64,000 nt of DNA from Flavobacterium crassostreae (lineage in GTDB: Bacteria > Bacteroidota > Bacteroidia > Flavobacteriales > Flavobacteriaceae), in NCBI RefSeq assembly GCF_001831475.1, contig NZ_CP017688.1, positions 2,418,001-2,482,000 on the forward strand, in the 5' to 3' direction. Below, one piece after another: positions 1 to 9,517 of the stretch. Under the pieces are notes generated by a model that did no database searches, was not told the origin of the DNA, and saw nothing but the letters and a program-made list of their open reading frames with translations. Within the stretch, counting starts at the first letter, position 1, and every line of letters starts with the position of its first letter. A program made the position numbers and the translations under genes.

Positions 1-1
1 G

Positions 2-1564
2 AAAAATGAAAAATACGAAAAATCATTAATTTTATCCAGAAAAGCACTAACCAAAGCCATAAAAATCCACGAGGATGTACTCATTGCTAGGTGTTACAAC
101 ATTATAGCTGCAAATTTTGATGGCATTGCAGAATTTGAAAAAGCCTATTTTTACTACAGAAAAGGATTGATATATGCCAATAGAACCCAAGATGACGAAT
201 TAAAAAATTGGCTCTACAATAATTTGGGCAACATTTATTGTTTTGATAAAAAAGAATACCAAAAAGGAATTTATTATTACAAAAAATCTCTGGATTACAG
301 CACCAAAATAAACGACTTTCCACAGCTAGTTTTTACTAATTTAAATATTGCCTGGGCTTATTTTGACATAGGAGAATACCAAGCCGGACAGCCTTATTTA
401 GATTACATCAACAAGCACCATCAAAAACATGGCGACGAAAGCACCATTGTGGCTTTAAATTTGCTAAACGGAATGTATTGTGGCTACAAAAAAGACACCA
501 AAAAGGCTGTTGCTTATTTTGAAAAAGCGATACAATTAGGGGAAGAAGGAAGTGAAAAATCCGATTTATCGTTTTCTTACCAAGAATATTCTCGTTTTTT
601 GGTACAAATTGGTGCTTACAAAAAAGCCTACGAAAACCTAGCCAAATACAACGCTCTAACAACCATTATTAATAATGAAGAAAAAGTACAAAAAGCAAAC
701 ATAGCGGGTATTAATCTAGAAATTGATGAGTACAAGAGAGAAATTGATACTATTGAACTCAAATACAAAACCAAAGAGGAGGTTTTGCTAGAAAAACAAT
801 CTAAAAACAAACAAATTAGCGTTATTATTATTTCTATACTGTTATTAATTATCATTTTGTTTTATTTTTTCTTCCAAAACATAAAGCTAAAGCAGAAAAA
901 CAAATTGAAAGATGTACAAACAAAAATCCAGCAAAATATTTACAACGCCTCTGTGAATGGGCAAGAATTAGAAAGAAAAAAAATAGCTTCGTTTTTGCAC
1001 GACGATATTAGTGCTCTGTTATCTTCGGCGGGCTTGCATCTGAGTGTGTTTAGTGCCAAAAACCCAATCCAAACCGAAGAAATAACAAAAACAAAATCCA
1101 TATTAAAAGAGGCTCATGATAGGGTCCGAGATGTATCCCACCAACTTATCCCCTCACTACTGACTCGTTTTGGGTTGTTTTTTTCTTTAAAGGATCTGTG
1201 TGAGAAAAACTCTAACTCTAGTATTCGTTTTGAATATATTAGCACCATTGAGGACAAAACACGCTATAATGAAGAATTTGAAATGAAAATGTATTTTATA
1301 ATTACCGAATTATTTAATAACATCCTGAAACACAGCAAAGCAAGTCTAGCAAAAATAACTATTACAGAGAGTCAAGACAAATTACTTATTATAATTGAAG
1401 ACAACGGGATGGGCTTTGCTACGGACAAATACCGCTCTAAGGAAGGTTTTGGCCTAACGCAAATACGAGCACGAATAAGCAATATTGATGGCGTATTCAA
1501 AATAATTTCAGGCGAAAAAACAGGAACACAAATTATAATAAAAACCCCTATTTTATACAAATAA
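2..1564 (+). CDS. TPR-containing sensor histidine kinase, 5' partial
   Basis: The frame is open from base 2, so the start lies upstream of the window. The N-terminal half is a series of TPR-like helical repeats (for example KAYFYYRKGL and KKAVAYFEKAI). A coiled stretch follows, then one membrane helix (about 818-880, ISVIIISILLLIIILFYFF). The cytoplasmic kinase follows: an H-box ERKKIASFLHDD (about 970-1005) of the NarX/LytS-like HisKA_3 type, an N-box ELFNNILKHSK, a G1 box EDNGMGF and a G2 box EGFGLTQIRARI. This architecture usually phosphorylates a LuxR-type response regulator; none is seen in the window. The gene ends 7 bases before the convergent phosphoesterase. The family call is firm; the signal sensed is unknown. 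Confidence 0.88.
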   Translation, partial: KNEKYEKSLILSRKALTKAIKIHEDVLIARCYNIIAANFDGIAEFEKAYFYYRKGLIYANRTQDDELKNWLYNNLGNIYCFDKKEYQKGIYYYKKSLDYSTKINDFPQLVFTNLNIAWAYFDIGEYQAGQPYLDYINKHHQKHGDESTIVALNLLNGMYCGYKKDTKKAVAYFEKAIQLGEEGSEKSDLSFSYQEYSRFLVQIGAYKKAYENLAKYNALTTIINNEEKVQKANIAGINLEIDEYKREIDTIELKYKTKEEVLLEKQSKNKQISVIIISILLLIIILFYFFFQNIKLKQKNKLKDVQTKIQQNIYNASVNGQELERKKIASFLHDDISALLSSAGLHLSVFSAKNPIQTEEITKTKSILKEAHDRVRDVSHQLIPSLLTRFGLFFSLKDLCEKNSNSSIRFEYISTIEDKTRYNEEFEMKMYFIITELFNNILKHSKASLAKITITESQDKLLIIIEDNGMGFATDKYRSKEGFGLTQIRARISNIDGVFKIISGEKTGTQIIIKTPILYK

Positions 1565-1571
1565 TAGCTTG

Positions 1572-2069
1572 TTATACTCGTTTTTCAATTTCAATTATTT
1601 CTAAATCTCGGATCGCTTGGCCATCAATCACAAAACGCATCATGGTGCGCAACGGATGAAAACCGCTCTTCCCACAAGCTCCAGGATTAAGGTGCAAAAG
1701 GTTGTTTTTTTTGTCAAACTGCACTTTTAGGATATGTGAATGACCACAAATAAATAATTTTGGAGGATTCTTTGCCATTTCCTCTTTAATACTTGGGTTG
1801 TATTTACCCGGATATCCTCCGATATGGGTGATCCAAACCGAAACTTCTTCGCAGTCAAAACGATGGTGCAAAGGAAATTCTAAACGTGCTTTATTATCGT
1901 CAATGTTGCCATATACAGCGCGTAGGGGCTTTATTTTTTGCAAGGCATCTGTAACCAACAAGTCTCCAATATCTCCTGCATGCCACACCTCGTCTGCTTG
2001 TGCTGCATATTTTAGTATGGTAGCGTCTATGTGGCTATGGGTATCGGAGAGCAATAGTATTTTTTTCAT
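1572..2069 (-). CDS. YfcE/MJ0936-family metallophosphoesterase
   Basis: A 165 aa calcineurin-like phosphodiesterase with all metal-binding blocks visible: SDTHSH (D9, H11), HAGDIGD (D33), GNID (N55), ITHIGG and CGHSH near the C-terminus. Length and motif order fit the small YfcE/MJ0936 group, which hydrolyses phosphodiesters in vitro; the natural substrate is usually unknown. The gene starts at ATG 2069 and has a TACCTTTG promoter element on its strand about 35 bases upstream. It is divergent from truA. Confidence 0.88.
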   Translation of the reverse strand: MKKILLLSDTHSHIDATILKYAAQADEVWHAGDIGDLLVTDALQKIKPLRAVYGNIDDNKARLEFPLHHRFDCEEVSVWITHIGGYPGKYNPSIKEEMAKNPPKLFICGHSHILKVQFDKKNNLLHLNPGACGKSGFHPLRTMMRFVIDGQAIRDLEIIEIEKRV

Positions 2070-2103
2070 TTTGAAGTACTTATTTTACTATTTTTAGTAG
2101 CTA

Positions 2104-2111
2104 CAAAGGTA
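2104..2111 (-). promoter_or_regulatory. TAnnTTTG -7 element for the phosphoesterase gene
   Basis: The plus strand reads CAAAGGTA, which is TACCTTTG on the minus strand, the Bacteroidota -7 consensus. It lies 35 bases upstream of the start codon at 2069. With the element at 2192 it forms a divergent promoter pair. Confidence 0.55.
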
Positions 2112-2191
2112 CTTGATTTGCGTAGTAAATAAAAATCTATAGGAGTGACTATATCTTATAGATTTAACCTTTTCTCAACCTAAAAACTTTG

Positions 2192-2199
2192 TACCTTTG
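2192..2199 (+). promoter_or_regulatory. TAnnTTTG -7 element for truA
   Basis: TACCTTTG, an exact match to the Bacteroidota -7 element. The predicted transcription start near 2206 leaves about 22 bases before the TTG start chosen for truA at 2228. That favours this start over the longer frame from 2213. Confidence 0.55.
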
Positions 2200-2227
2200 T
2201 TTCTTTTGAACTTTGTGCACCATTATT

Positions 2228-2968
2228 TTGAGATATTTTATAAAATTAGCTTACAACGGAACGTTATACCATGGGTGGCAATGCCAGCCAAATGCCTCTT
2301 CGGTACAAGAAACTTTAAATAAAGCCTTGTCTGTGCTACTAAACTGCTCTATGAGCATTATGGGAGCTGGACGCACCGATACGGGTGTGCACGCCAAAGT
2401 GATGTATGCGCATTTTGATTTTGAATCTCCAATAGATACTGCTAAGTTGGTACATAAACTCAACTCGTATTTGCCCAAAGATATTGTGGTTTATGCTATT
2501 ATTTTGGTTGCAGAGCATGCTCATGCCCGATTTGATGCTACTAAAAGAACCTATGAATACCGTATCCATTCTTTTAAAGATGCCTTTTTGCAGGAACAGA
2601 GTTGGTATTTTTTTCAGAAGTTAGATGTTGATTTGATGAATAAGGCTGCCAAAATACTATTGAAACATACTAATTTTCAGTGTTTCTCTAAGGTCAATAC
2701 GGATGTAAACACTTTTGATTGTACGATTTATGAAGCGTATTGGGAGCAAGATAAAAACAATTTGGTATTTACCATTAGTGCCAACCGATTTTTACGAAAT
2801 ATGGTTCGGGCTATTGTGGGAACACTGGTAAATGTTGGGTTGCATAAAATAACTTTAGAAACTTTTAATACCATTATTGAAAGCAAAAATAGGGATCTGG
2901 CGGGGTTTTCGGTACCGGCACATGGTTTGTATTTGACCGAAATTGATTATGATTATATAACTAAATAG
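2228..2968 (+). CDS. truA: tRNA pseudouridine(38-40) synthase TruA
   Basis: Isomerises uridines 38-40 in the anticodon arm of tRNAs. The protein begins MRYFIKLAYNGTLYHGWQ, the usual TruA N-terminus, if translation starts at TTG 2228 (246 aa); the frame extends five codons further up to 2213. The catalytic aspartate is in GAGRTDTGVHA (D51). The C-terminal half carries RFDATKRTYEYRI and the RNA-binding block NRFLRNMVRAIVGTLV. Length is normal. The weak TTG start is the only oddity. Confidence 0.93.
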   Translation: MRYFIKLAYNGTLYHGWQCQPNASSVQETLNKALSVLLNCSMSIMGAGRTDTGVHAKVMYAHFDFESPIDTAKLVHKLNSYLPKDIVVYAIILVAEHAHARFDATKRTYEYRIHSFKDAFLQEQSWYFFQKLDVDLMNKAAKILLKHTNFQCFSKVNTDVNTFDCTIYEAYWEQDKNNLVFTISANRFLRNMVRAIVGTLVNVGLHKITLETFNTIIESKNRDLAGFSVPAHGLYLTEIDYDYITK

Positions 2969-3079
2969 CCCTGATTGAAGTGGAAATCATTTTTATTTTT
3001 TTTCTTTAAAAAAATAAAAATATTGCAGCGAAAAGCAGGAAATAGCTCCAAAAAAATGGCCTAATTTTAGGTAATAAAA

Positions 3080-4834
3080 ATGAAAGCAAAAGCATTTGAT
3101 ACCCGTTTATTTAAAAGAATACTACAGTACACAAAACCCTATCAGTGGCGTTTTAATGGGGTTATTGTGTTTGCAATTTCGTTATCCTTGTTTGCTGCGT
3201 TGCGTCCGTATTTGCTCAAACAAACGGTGGATGACTATATACAGACGCAAGATGCGCAGGGGTTGTTGTTCTATATATCTTTGATGGGAATGGTGCTGTT
3301 GAGTGAGGTTTTTTCGCAATTTTATTTTGTGTACTGGTCTAATTGGCTTGGTCAGGATATTGTAAAAGACATACGCATTAGGTTATTTAAGCATATTTTG
3401 AGTTTTAGAATGAAATATTTTGACTTGGTGCCGGTGGGGCAACTTGTGACGCGTTCTGTATCGGATATTGAGTCTATTGCGCGTATTTTTAGTCAAGGTT
3501 TGTTTATGATTATCAGTGATTTGATGAAAATGATGGTGGTGCTTATTTTTATGTTTTACATGAACTGGAAATTGACCTGGATTGTTATTGTGGCGATGCC
3601 TATTTTGGTTTTTATCACGCGTATTTTTCAGCGCAAAATGCAAGTTGCATTTGAGGAGGTGCGCAATCAAATTGCTAACATGAACTCTTTTGTGCAAGAG
3701 CGGGTTACTGGAATGAAAATTGTCCAGTTGTTTAACAGAGAGACTATTGAGGCGGATAAATTTATGCAAATTAATGAAAAACACAAAAAGGCTTGGGTCA
3801 AAACTATATTGTATAACTCTATCTTTTTTCCTATTGCAGATATTATTTCTTCTTTGACTCTTGGTTTTATTGTTTTGTATGGAGGGCTCAAAATTTTAAA
3901 TGGAGATAATTTTACCACTTTTGGGGATTTGTTTTCTTATACCATGTTTATTGGGATGTTGTTTAATCCGTTGCGTCAAATTGCGGATAAATTTAATGAA
4001 ATGCAATTGGGAATGATTGCTGCCAATAGGGTTTTTGGTATTATTGATACCCAGGATCAAATACAAGATACTGGTACTATTGAGGCGCCTCTATTTAAGG
4101 GCAAAATTAATTTTGAAAAGGTTCGGTTTAGCTACATACCCGACGAGGAGGTGATTAAAGGAATTAATTTGGAGGTCAAACCGGGACAAACGGTGGCTAT
4201 TGTTGGCTCTACTGGTGCCGGAAAATCTACTATTATTAATTTATTGAACCGGTTTTATGAAATCAATAGTGGTACCATTTTTATTGATAATCATAATATT
4301 GAAGCGTATACACTTGGTTCTCTGCGCAAACAAATTGCGGTAGTTTTGCAGGATGTTTTTTTGTTTGCAGATACTATTTATAATAACATTACTCTAGAGG
4401 ACCCTAGCATTACGCCTGATGTTGTGGTGGCTGCGGCCAAAGAAATTGGGGTTCATGAATTTATTATGAGCCTTCCAGATAACTACAACTTTGATGTTAA
4501 AGAACGTGGCGTAATGCTGTCTTCGGGCCAACGCCAATTGATTGCTTTTTTGCGAGCTTATGTGAGCAACCCGAGTATTTTAATTCTGGACGAAGCCACA
4601 TCCTCCATAGACTCTTACTCCGAGGAGTTAATGCAACGCGCTACCGAAACGGTAACCAAAGGCAGAACTTCTATTGTAATTGCACACCGATTAGCAACCA
4701 TTGTAAACGCAGATAAAATTGTGGTAATGGACAAAGGCATCATTGTAGAGCAAGGCACTCATACTGAATTAATAAAACTAGAGAATGGTTTTTATAAAAA
4801 TTTATACCACTCGCAATTTTCGGTATCGCAGTAA
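3080..4834 (+). CDS. MsbA/LmrA-like ABC exporter, fused permease-ATPase
   Basis: A 584 aa half-transporter that would work as a homodimer in the inner membrane. Residues 1-320 hold six membrane helices (ABC_membrane type I exporter fold). Residues 340-580 form the nucleotide-binding domain: Walker A GSTGAGKST (376-384), signature LSSGQRQ (from 480), Walker B ILILDEATS and the H-loop IVIAHRLAT. Note LSSGQ rather than the common LSGGQ; this variant is frequent in this subfamily. Substrates of the family include lipids, drugs and peptides; none can be assigned here. It starts at ATG 3080 and stands alone. Confidence 0.9.
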   Translation: MKAKAFDTRLFKRILQYTKPYQWRFNGVIVFAISLSLFAALRPYLLKQTVDDYIQTQDAQGLLFYISLMGMVLLSEVFSQFYFVYWSNWLGQDIVKDIRIRLFKHILSFRMKYFDLVPVGQLVTRSVSDIESIARIFSQGLFMIISDLMKMMVVLIFMFYMNWKLTWIVIVAMPILVFITRIFQRKMQVAFEEVRNQIANMNSFVQERVTGMKIVQLFNRETIEADKFMQINEKHKKAWVKTILYNSIFFPIADIISSLTLGFIVLYGGLKILNGDNFTTFGDLFSYTMFIGMLFNPLRQIADKFNEMQLGMIAANRVFGIIDTQDQIQDTGTIEAPLFKGKINFEKVRFSYIPDEEVIKGINLEVKPGQTVAIVGSTGAGKSTIINLLNRFYEINSGTIFIDNHNIEAYTLGSLRKQIAVVLQDVFLFADTIYNNITLEDPSITPDVVVAAAKEIGVHEFIMSLPDNYNFDVKERGVMLSSGQRQLIAFLRAYVSNPSILILDEATSSIDSYSEELMQRATETVTKGRTSIVIAHRLATIVNADKIVVMDKGIIVEQGTHTELIKLENGFYKNLYHSQFSVSQ

Positions 4835-5109
4835 GAAGAGAGTATTTATTCTAAAAAAATAACCAAAAAGAACCACTCACTCAAAAGGCGCGTATAATAG
4901 GTTTTTAATTCAAAGTAACTGGTAAAAAAAAAGGATCTGGTTTTAACGCAAAACCAAGCGGAAGCCTAGATTATTTTAGACCACTACCCTAGCATGCTTT
5001 AAAAAACAAATTATTTATTAAAGTTTGTATTTATTAAAACTATAATGTTTCCAAAAACAGAATAAATCCTTAAATTCGCCAAATCAATTAATTTAGAAAA
5101 CTTATAAAA

Positions 5110-6498
5110 ATGAAATACGATATCATTGTTTTAGGAAGTGGTCCAGGTGGATACGTTACTGCCATCAGAGCATCACAATTAGGGTTTAAAGTAGCCGTAA
5201 TTGAAAAAGAAAACCTAGGTGGGGTATGTTTAAACTGGGGATGTATTCCTACTAAAGCATTACTTAAATCTGCGCAAGTTTTTGATTATTTAAAACATGC
5301 TTCGGATTATGGTTTGACTATTTCTTCCTTTGATAAAGATTTTCCTGCTGTAGTACAACGCAGCCGTAATGTTGCGGATGGAATGAGCAAAGGAGTACAA
5401 TTTTTGATGAAAAAAAATAAAATTGACGTTATCGAAGGTTTTGGTAAACTAAAACCAGGTAAAAAAATAGATGTTACAGACAAAGATAATAAAGTAACCG
5501 AGTATAACGCGGATCATATTATTGTTGCCACTGGAGCCCGCTCTCGCGAATTACCTAACTTACCGCAAGACGGCGTTAAAGTAATTGGATACAGACAAGC
5601 AATGACACTACCAAAACAACCAAAATCCATGATTATTGTAGGTTCTGGAGCTATTGGTGTTGAATTTGCACATTTTTATAACGCAATGGGCACCGAGGTA
5701 ACCATTGTAGAATTTATGCCTAATATAGTTCCCGTTGAAGATATTGATATTTCTAAACAAATGGAACGTTCTTTAAAAAAGGCTGGTATTAAAATCATGA
5801 CCGATGCCTCTGTAGAAAGAATAGACACTTCTGGAGATGGGGTTACTGCTTTTGTAAAAACTGCTAAAGGAGAAGTAGAATTACAGGCCGAAATTTTGTT
5901 ATCTGCTGTAGGAATCAAAACCAACATTGAAAATATTGGCCTAGAGGAAGTAGGAATTGCTACCGATAGAGATAAAATACTTGTAAATGACTACAATGCA
6001 ACCAACATTCCTGGATACTACGCCATTGGTGATGTAACCCCAGGACAAGCACTAGCACATGTAGCTTCTGCCGAAGGGATTAATTGTGTAGAAAAAATTG
6101 CAGGATTGCACGTAGAACCTATTGATTACGGAAATGTTCCGGGTTGTACGTATGCTACTCCCGAAATTGCTTCGGTAGGTTTGACTGAAAAACAAGCCAT
6201 CGAAAAAGGATACGAATTAAAAATTGGTAAATTTCCATTTTCGGCCTCCGGAAAAGCAAAAGCAGCAGGAACTCCCGATGGTTTTGTAAAAGTAATCTTT
6301 GATGCAAAATATGGTGAATGGTTAGGCTGCCACATGATTGGTGCAGGAGTTACTGATATGATTGCTGAGGCAGTAGTGGCTCGTAAATTAGAAACTACTG
6401 GACACGAAATACTAAAATCCATACACCCACACCCTACCATGAGTGAAGCCGTTATGGAAGCCGTTGCAGCTGCTTATGATGAAGTAATACACTTGTAA
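5110..6498 (+). CDS. lpdA: dihydrolipoyl dehydrogenase (E3)
   Basis: FAD flavoenzyme that reoxidises dihydrolipoamide with NAD+ in the pyruvate, 2-oxoglutarate and branched-chain 2-oxoacid dehydrogenase complexes. Visible features are the FAD-binding GSGPGGY at the N-terminus, the redox disulfide GGVCLNWGCIPTKALLK (C40/C45), the NAD-binding GSGAIGVEFAHFY, the second FAD motif YYAIGDV and the C-terminal dyad in HPHPTMSE (H441, E446). The 462 aa length is typical. It is monocistronic, with a TAAATTCG element (one mismatch to TAnnTTTG) at 5071-5078 and a strong terminator right after the stop. Confidence 0.95.
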   Translation: MKYDIIVLGSGPGGYVTAIRASQLGFKVAVIEKENLGGVCLNWGCIPTKALLKSAQVFDYLKHASDYGLTISSFDKDFPAVVQRSRNVADGMSKGVQFLMKKNKIDVIEGFGKLKPGKKIDVTDKDNKVTEYNADHIIVATGARSRELPNLPQDGVKVIGYRQAMTLPKQPKSMIIVGSGAIGVEFAHFYNAMGTEVTIVEFMPNIVPVEDIDISKQMERSLKKAGIKIMTDASVERIDTSGDGVTAFVKTAKGEVELQAEILLSAVGIKTNIENIGLEEVGIATDRDKILVNDYNATNIPGYYAIGDVTPGQALAHVASAEGINCVEKIAGLHVEPIDYGNVPGCTYATPEIASVGLTEKQAIEKGYELKIGKFPFSASGKAKAAGTPDGFVKVIFDAKYGEWLGCHMIGAGVTDMIAEAVVARKLETTGHEILKSIHPHPTMSEAVMEAVAAAYDEVIHL

Positions 6499-6516
6499 AC
6501 TTTAACTTTAATAAAA

Positions 6517-6550
6517 AAAGAGGTTGTTCTATATTCAGAACAACCTCTTT
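6517..6550. terminator. bidirectional intrinsic terminator between lpdA and sulP
   Basis: A perfect 14-bp stem (6517-6530 pairs with 6537-6550) with a 6-base loop. It has an A-run on one side and a T-run on the other, so it can end both convergent genes. Confidence 0.85.
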
Positions 6551-6555
6551 TTTTA

Positions 6556-8088
6556 TTAATCCACAGCTACTTTGTAAGTAGGATCTTCTATAATATTGAT
6601 ATCAATTACACTATCGGCATTTTGTAACAATCTTCTGCAATCACTACTCAAATGTCTCAGATGTACTTTTTTGCCCAATTTGGCATACCTTTCTGTAATT
6701 TTATTTACGGCATCAATAGCGCTCATATCTGCAATTTTACTTTCTCTAAAATCAATAATAACTTCGTTTGGATCTTCAAAAACATCAAATTTTTCGGCAA
6801 ATGCTGTAGTAGATGCAAAAAACAATGGCCCGTATATTTCATAATGTTTTACTCCATTGGCATCCAAATATTTCTTTGCACGAATTCTTTTGGCACTCTC
6901 CCATGCAAACACCAAAGCCGAAATAATAACGCCTATTAACACCGCCAGGGCTAGGTTGTGTAACAAAACCGTTATTACTGCTACCAAAACACCCACAAAA
7001 ATATCTTGCCTTGGCATTTTATTAATAATCCGAATACTAATCCATTCAAAGGTGCCTATTGCAACCATTACCATAACCCCTACTAAGGCTGCCATAGGTA
7101 CTTGTTCAATTATAGGAGCTCCAAATAAAATGATAACCAAAATGGTCAAAGCAGCAATTATTCCAGACAATCTAACCCTGGATCCAGCTGATAAGTTTAC
7201 TAAAGTTTGGGCAATCATGGGGCAACCTCCCATTCCGAAGAAAAAGCCATTTAAAATATTGGCGCTTCCTTGAGCAATGCATTCTTTATTCCCGTTTCCT
7301 TTGGTTCCAGTCATTTCATCTACTAAATTTAAGGTTAACAAACCTTCGGTTAATCCTACCGAAGCCATAATTAAGGCATACGGAAATATTAATTTTAAGG
7401 TAGCTAAACTCAGCGTTATATTTGGGATATGAAATGGAGGAAACCCACCACTTACTGAAGCAATATCGGCTACAGTTTTTGTTTCAATCCCTAAGCCCAG
7501 AACCAAACCAAAAACAACAATAATGGCCACCAATGAAGCAGGAACAGCCTTGGTTATTTTTGGAAAAAAAAGCACAATCCCAATGGTCAACATTACTAGT
7601 GCTAGCATTATATACAACGGACTGCCCGAAAGCCAAACAAGTTTTCCATTTACCATGGTTTTGAACTGTTCTAATTGAGACATAAAAATAATAATTGCCA
7701 AACCGTTTACAAAACCAAACATTACGGGCTGCGGAACCAACCGAATAAATTTACCTAGTTTAAACACCCCGACCAAAATTTGCAAAACTCCTGCTAATGC
7801 AACTGCTGCAAAAACGTATTCTAGACCACTAGACTGCATTAACGCAATCAATACTATCACAGTAGCTCCTGCCCCACCAGAAACCATTCCGGGTCTGCCA
7901 CCAAAAACTGCTGTTACTAATCCCATGATAAAAGCAGCATACAACCCTACCAAAGGCGGAAAACCTGCCAAAATAGCAAAAGACAACGATTCTGGGATCA
8001 TAGTCATCGCTACAGTTAGGCCAGCTAAAACTTCTGTTTTATAATTCACTTTTTGGGTGAAATCAAATAATCTCAAGTACTGTTTCAT
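6556..8088 (-). CDS. SulP/SLC26-family anion transporter with STAS domain
   Basis: 510 aa. The N-terminal 390 residues are a multi-helix transporter core with the SulP hallmarks FPPLVGLYAAFIMGLV and GGRPGMVSGGAGAT, and FFFGMGGCPMIAQT in the middle. The last 80-90 residues form a cytoplasmic STAS domain (EVIIDFRESKIADMSAIDAVNKI). The family moves sulfate, bicarbonate or other anions, often with Na+ or H+; bacterial members of this shorter type are often bicarbonate or sulfate carriers. No sulfate-assimilation or carbonic anhydrase gene is next to it, so the substrate is open. Confidence 0.9.
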   Translation of the reverse strand: MKQYLRLFDFTQKVNYKTEVLAGLTVAMTMIPESLSFAILAGFPPLVGLYAAFIMGLVTAVFGGRPGMVSGGAGATVIVLIALMQSSGLEYVFAAVALAGVLQILVGVFKLGKFIRLVPQPVMFGFVNGLAIIIFMSQLEQFKTMVNGKLVWLSGSPLYIMLALVMLTIGIVLFFPKITKAVPASLVAIIVVFGLVLGLGIETKTVADIASVSGGFPPFHIPNITLSLATLKLIFPYALIMASVGLTEGLLTLNLVDEMTGTKGNGNKECIAQGSANILNGFFFGMGGCPMIAQTLVNLSAGSRVRLSGIIAALTILVIILFGAPIIEQVPMAALVGVMVMVAIGTFEWISIRIINKMPRQDIFVGVLVAVITVLLHNLALAVLIGVIISALVFAWESAKRIRAKKYLDANGVKHYEIYGPLFFASTTAFAEKFDVFEDPNEVIIDFRESKIADMSAIDAVNKITERYAKLGKKVHLRHLSSDCRRLLQNADSVIDINIIEDPTYKVAVD

Positions 8089-8249
8089 TCTTTTATAAAA
8101 TAATTTTAAATACTCTTTTTTTTAAATAAAAAAATGCATTCCCAAAATGGAGAAAACCAATAAAAATAGAGGAAATAAATGGTTTGTTGCCTTAGGTTAA
8201 GACTTGTTTTTTGAATTAAAGAAATAAATCTCTTTTAAATTTTAGTTTG

Positions 8250-8257
8250 CAAATGTA
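8250..8257 (-). promoter_or_regulatory. candidate TAnnTTTG element for sulP
   Basis: The plus strand reads CAAATGTA, which is TACATTTG on the minus strand. It lies about 160 bases upstream of the sulP start, so the mRNA would have a long leader. Consensus match only. Confidence 0.35.
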
Positions 8258-8537
8258 AATATTTTTGGAGCAGATACCAATAGATTCTATAAAGTATTAA
8301 AGAAATCTTACTAAGCAATAGTAGGCTAAGCCACGATATCACTGTAAAATCTATTTATAATTTAAATCGGTGGGGTTTGGTTATTTAATTGTTTAAAATG
8401 GATCGCTTTTGCAATGCACTACTTTAGTTTTCGGTCCGAAACGGCAAAATAGTATTGGTTATAACAACTATGTTTTTAGAACCCGTAGAAACCTTCAAAT
8501 AAAACTCCAAATTTGGATCTATCTGACTAAAATTGAC

Positions 8538-8545
8538 TAAATTTG
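8538..8545 (+). promoter_or_regulatory. candidate TAnnTTTG element for cbpA-cbpM
   Basis: TAAATTTG with a TTTGG box at 8512-8516, 22 bases upstream, close to the expected -33 to -7 spacing. It lies 78 bases before the cbpA start. Confidence 0.45.
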
Positions 8546-8623
8546 AGAGAGCAATTTCTGTATTTAAAACACCAATATCATTAAGAAAAAGCCGTAAAAA
8601 AAGCACCAAAAACAACCACAAGT

Positions 8624-9517
8624 ATGGCATTTATAGACTATTATAAGACTCTTGAAATAGATAAAAAGGCAACAGAGGCCGAAATAAAAAAAGCCTACAG
8701 AAAAATGGCTCGCAAATACCATCCGGACCTTAACCCTAATGACAAAGAAGCTGAGGCAAAATTCAAGCAAGCTAACGAAGCGCATGAAGTGCTCAGTAAC
8801 CCAGAAAAAAGAAAAAAATACGACCAATACGGTCAAAACTGGGAGCAACCACAACAGCAAGGTTCCAGACAACAGCAGCAAAACCACCGCCAACAAAACC
8901 AAAATAATGGTTCTGACGCACAGGATTATTCCGAATTTTTTGAATCCATGTTTGGCAATACTTCCTTTGGTGGTAGTGCTCGAAACAACCGTGGCACAGC
9001 ATTTAAAGGACAAGATTTTAATGCCGAGCTCCATCTAGAACTACAGGATGTTTATACCACCCACCAAAGAACACTAACCATTAATGACCAAAAGATACGC
9101 CTTACTATTCCTGCGGGTGTAGAAAATGGCCAAGTAATAAAAATAACCGGATATGGTGGTCTTGGCACTGGAGGTGGTCCCAAAGGAGATCTCTACCTTA
9201 GCTTTTTGGTTCAAAACCATACCCTTTTTAAGAGAGACAAAAACAACTTATACACCACTGTAAATTTAGACTTATATACGGCCATACTTGGCGGAGAAAT
9301 TACAGTACCTACTTTTGATGGAAAAGTAAAACTAACCGTAAAACCCGGAACCCAAAACGACACCAAAGTAAAATTAAAAGGCAAAGGATTTCCGGTCTAC
9401 AAAAAAGAAAAGGAGTTTGGGGATTTCTATATTACTTACCACATACCACTCCCTACTAATCTTACCGAAAAAGAAACCCAGTTATTTATAGAACTAGCTA
9501 AACTTAGAACAACATGA
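8624..9517 (+). CDS. cbpA: CbpA-like DnaJ-family co-chaperone
   Basis: A J-domain protein that stimulates the DnaK ATPase. Residues 1-70 are a J domain with HPD at 33-35 (KYHPDLNPN). Residues 75-105 form a Gln/Asn-rich linker, and the rest is the DnaJ C-terminal substrate-binding domain (for example LTIPAGVENGQVIKITGYGG). The CxxCxGxG zinc fingers of true DnaJ are absent, which fits CbpA. At 297 aa it has the usual CbpA length. Its stop overlaps the start of the CbpM-like gene by 4 bases (ATGA), so the two are co-translated. Confidence 0.9.
   Translation: MAFIDYYKTLEIDKKATEAEIKKAYRKMARKYHPDLNPNDKEAEAKFKQANEAHEVLSNPEKRKKYDQYGQNWEQPQQQGSRQQQQNHRQQNQNNGSDAQDYSEFFESMFGNTSFGGSARNNRGTAFKGQDFNAELHLELQDVYTTHQRTLTINDQKIRLTIPAGVENGQVIKITGYGGLGTGGGPKGDLYLSFLVQNHTLFKRDKNNLYTTVNLDLYTAILGGEITVPTFDGKVKLTVKPGTQNDTKVKLKGKGFPVYKKEKEFGDFYITYHIPLPTNLTEKETQLFIELAKLRTT

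Larger units (their letters stand above)
8089..8623. other. intergenic region between sulP and cbpA
   Basis: A 535-base divergent spacer. I see a minus-strand TACATTTG element at 8250-8257 (sulP side, implying a leader of about 155 bases) and a plus-strand TAAATTTG element at 8538-8545 (cbpA side). The minus-strand frame over 8424-8630 has no coding character. No RNA gene or repeat was recognised. Confidence 0.5.

Noticed and set aside
3383..3784. 133-codon minus-strand frame rich in His, Lys and Asn
   Set aside because: Antisense of the ABC exporter's membrane domain; composition is explained by that.
6857..7273. 138-codon plus-strand frame opposite the SulP gene
   Set aside because: Antisense of a clear SulP transporter; no motif of its own.
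8564..9034. 156-codon minus-strand frame opposite cbpA
   Set aside because: Lies opposite the Gln-rich linker and J domain of cbpA; its Val/Phe/Leu-rich text is the antisense of that sequence.
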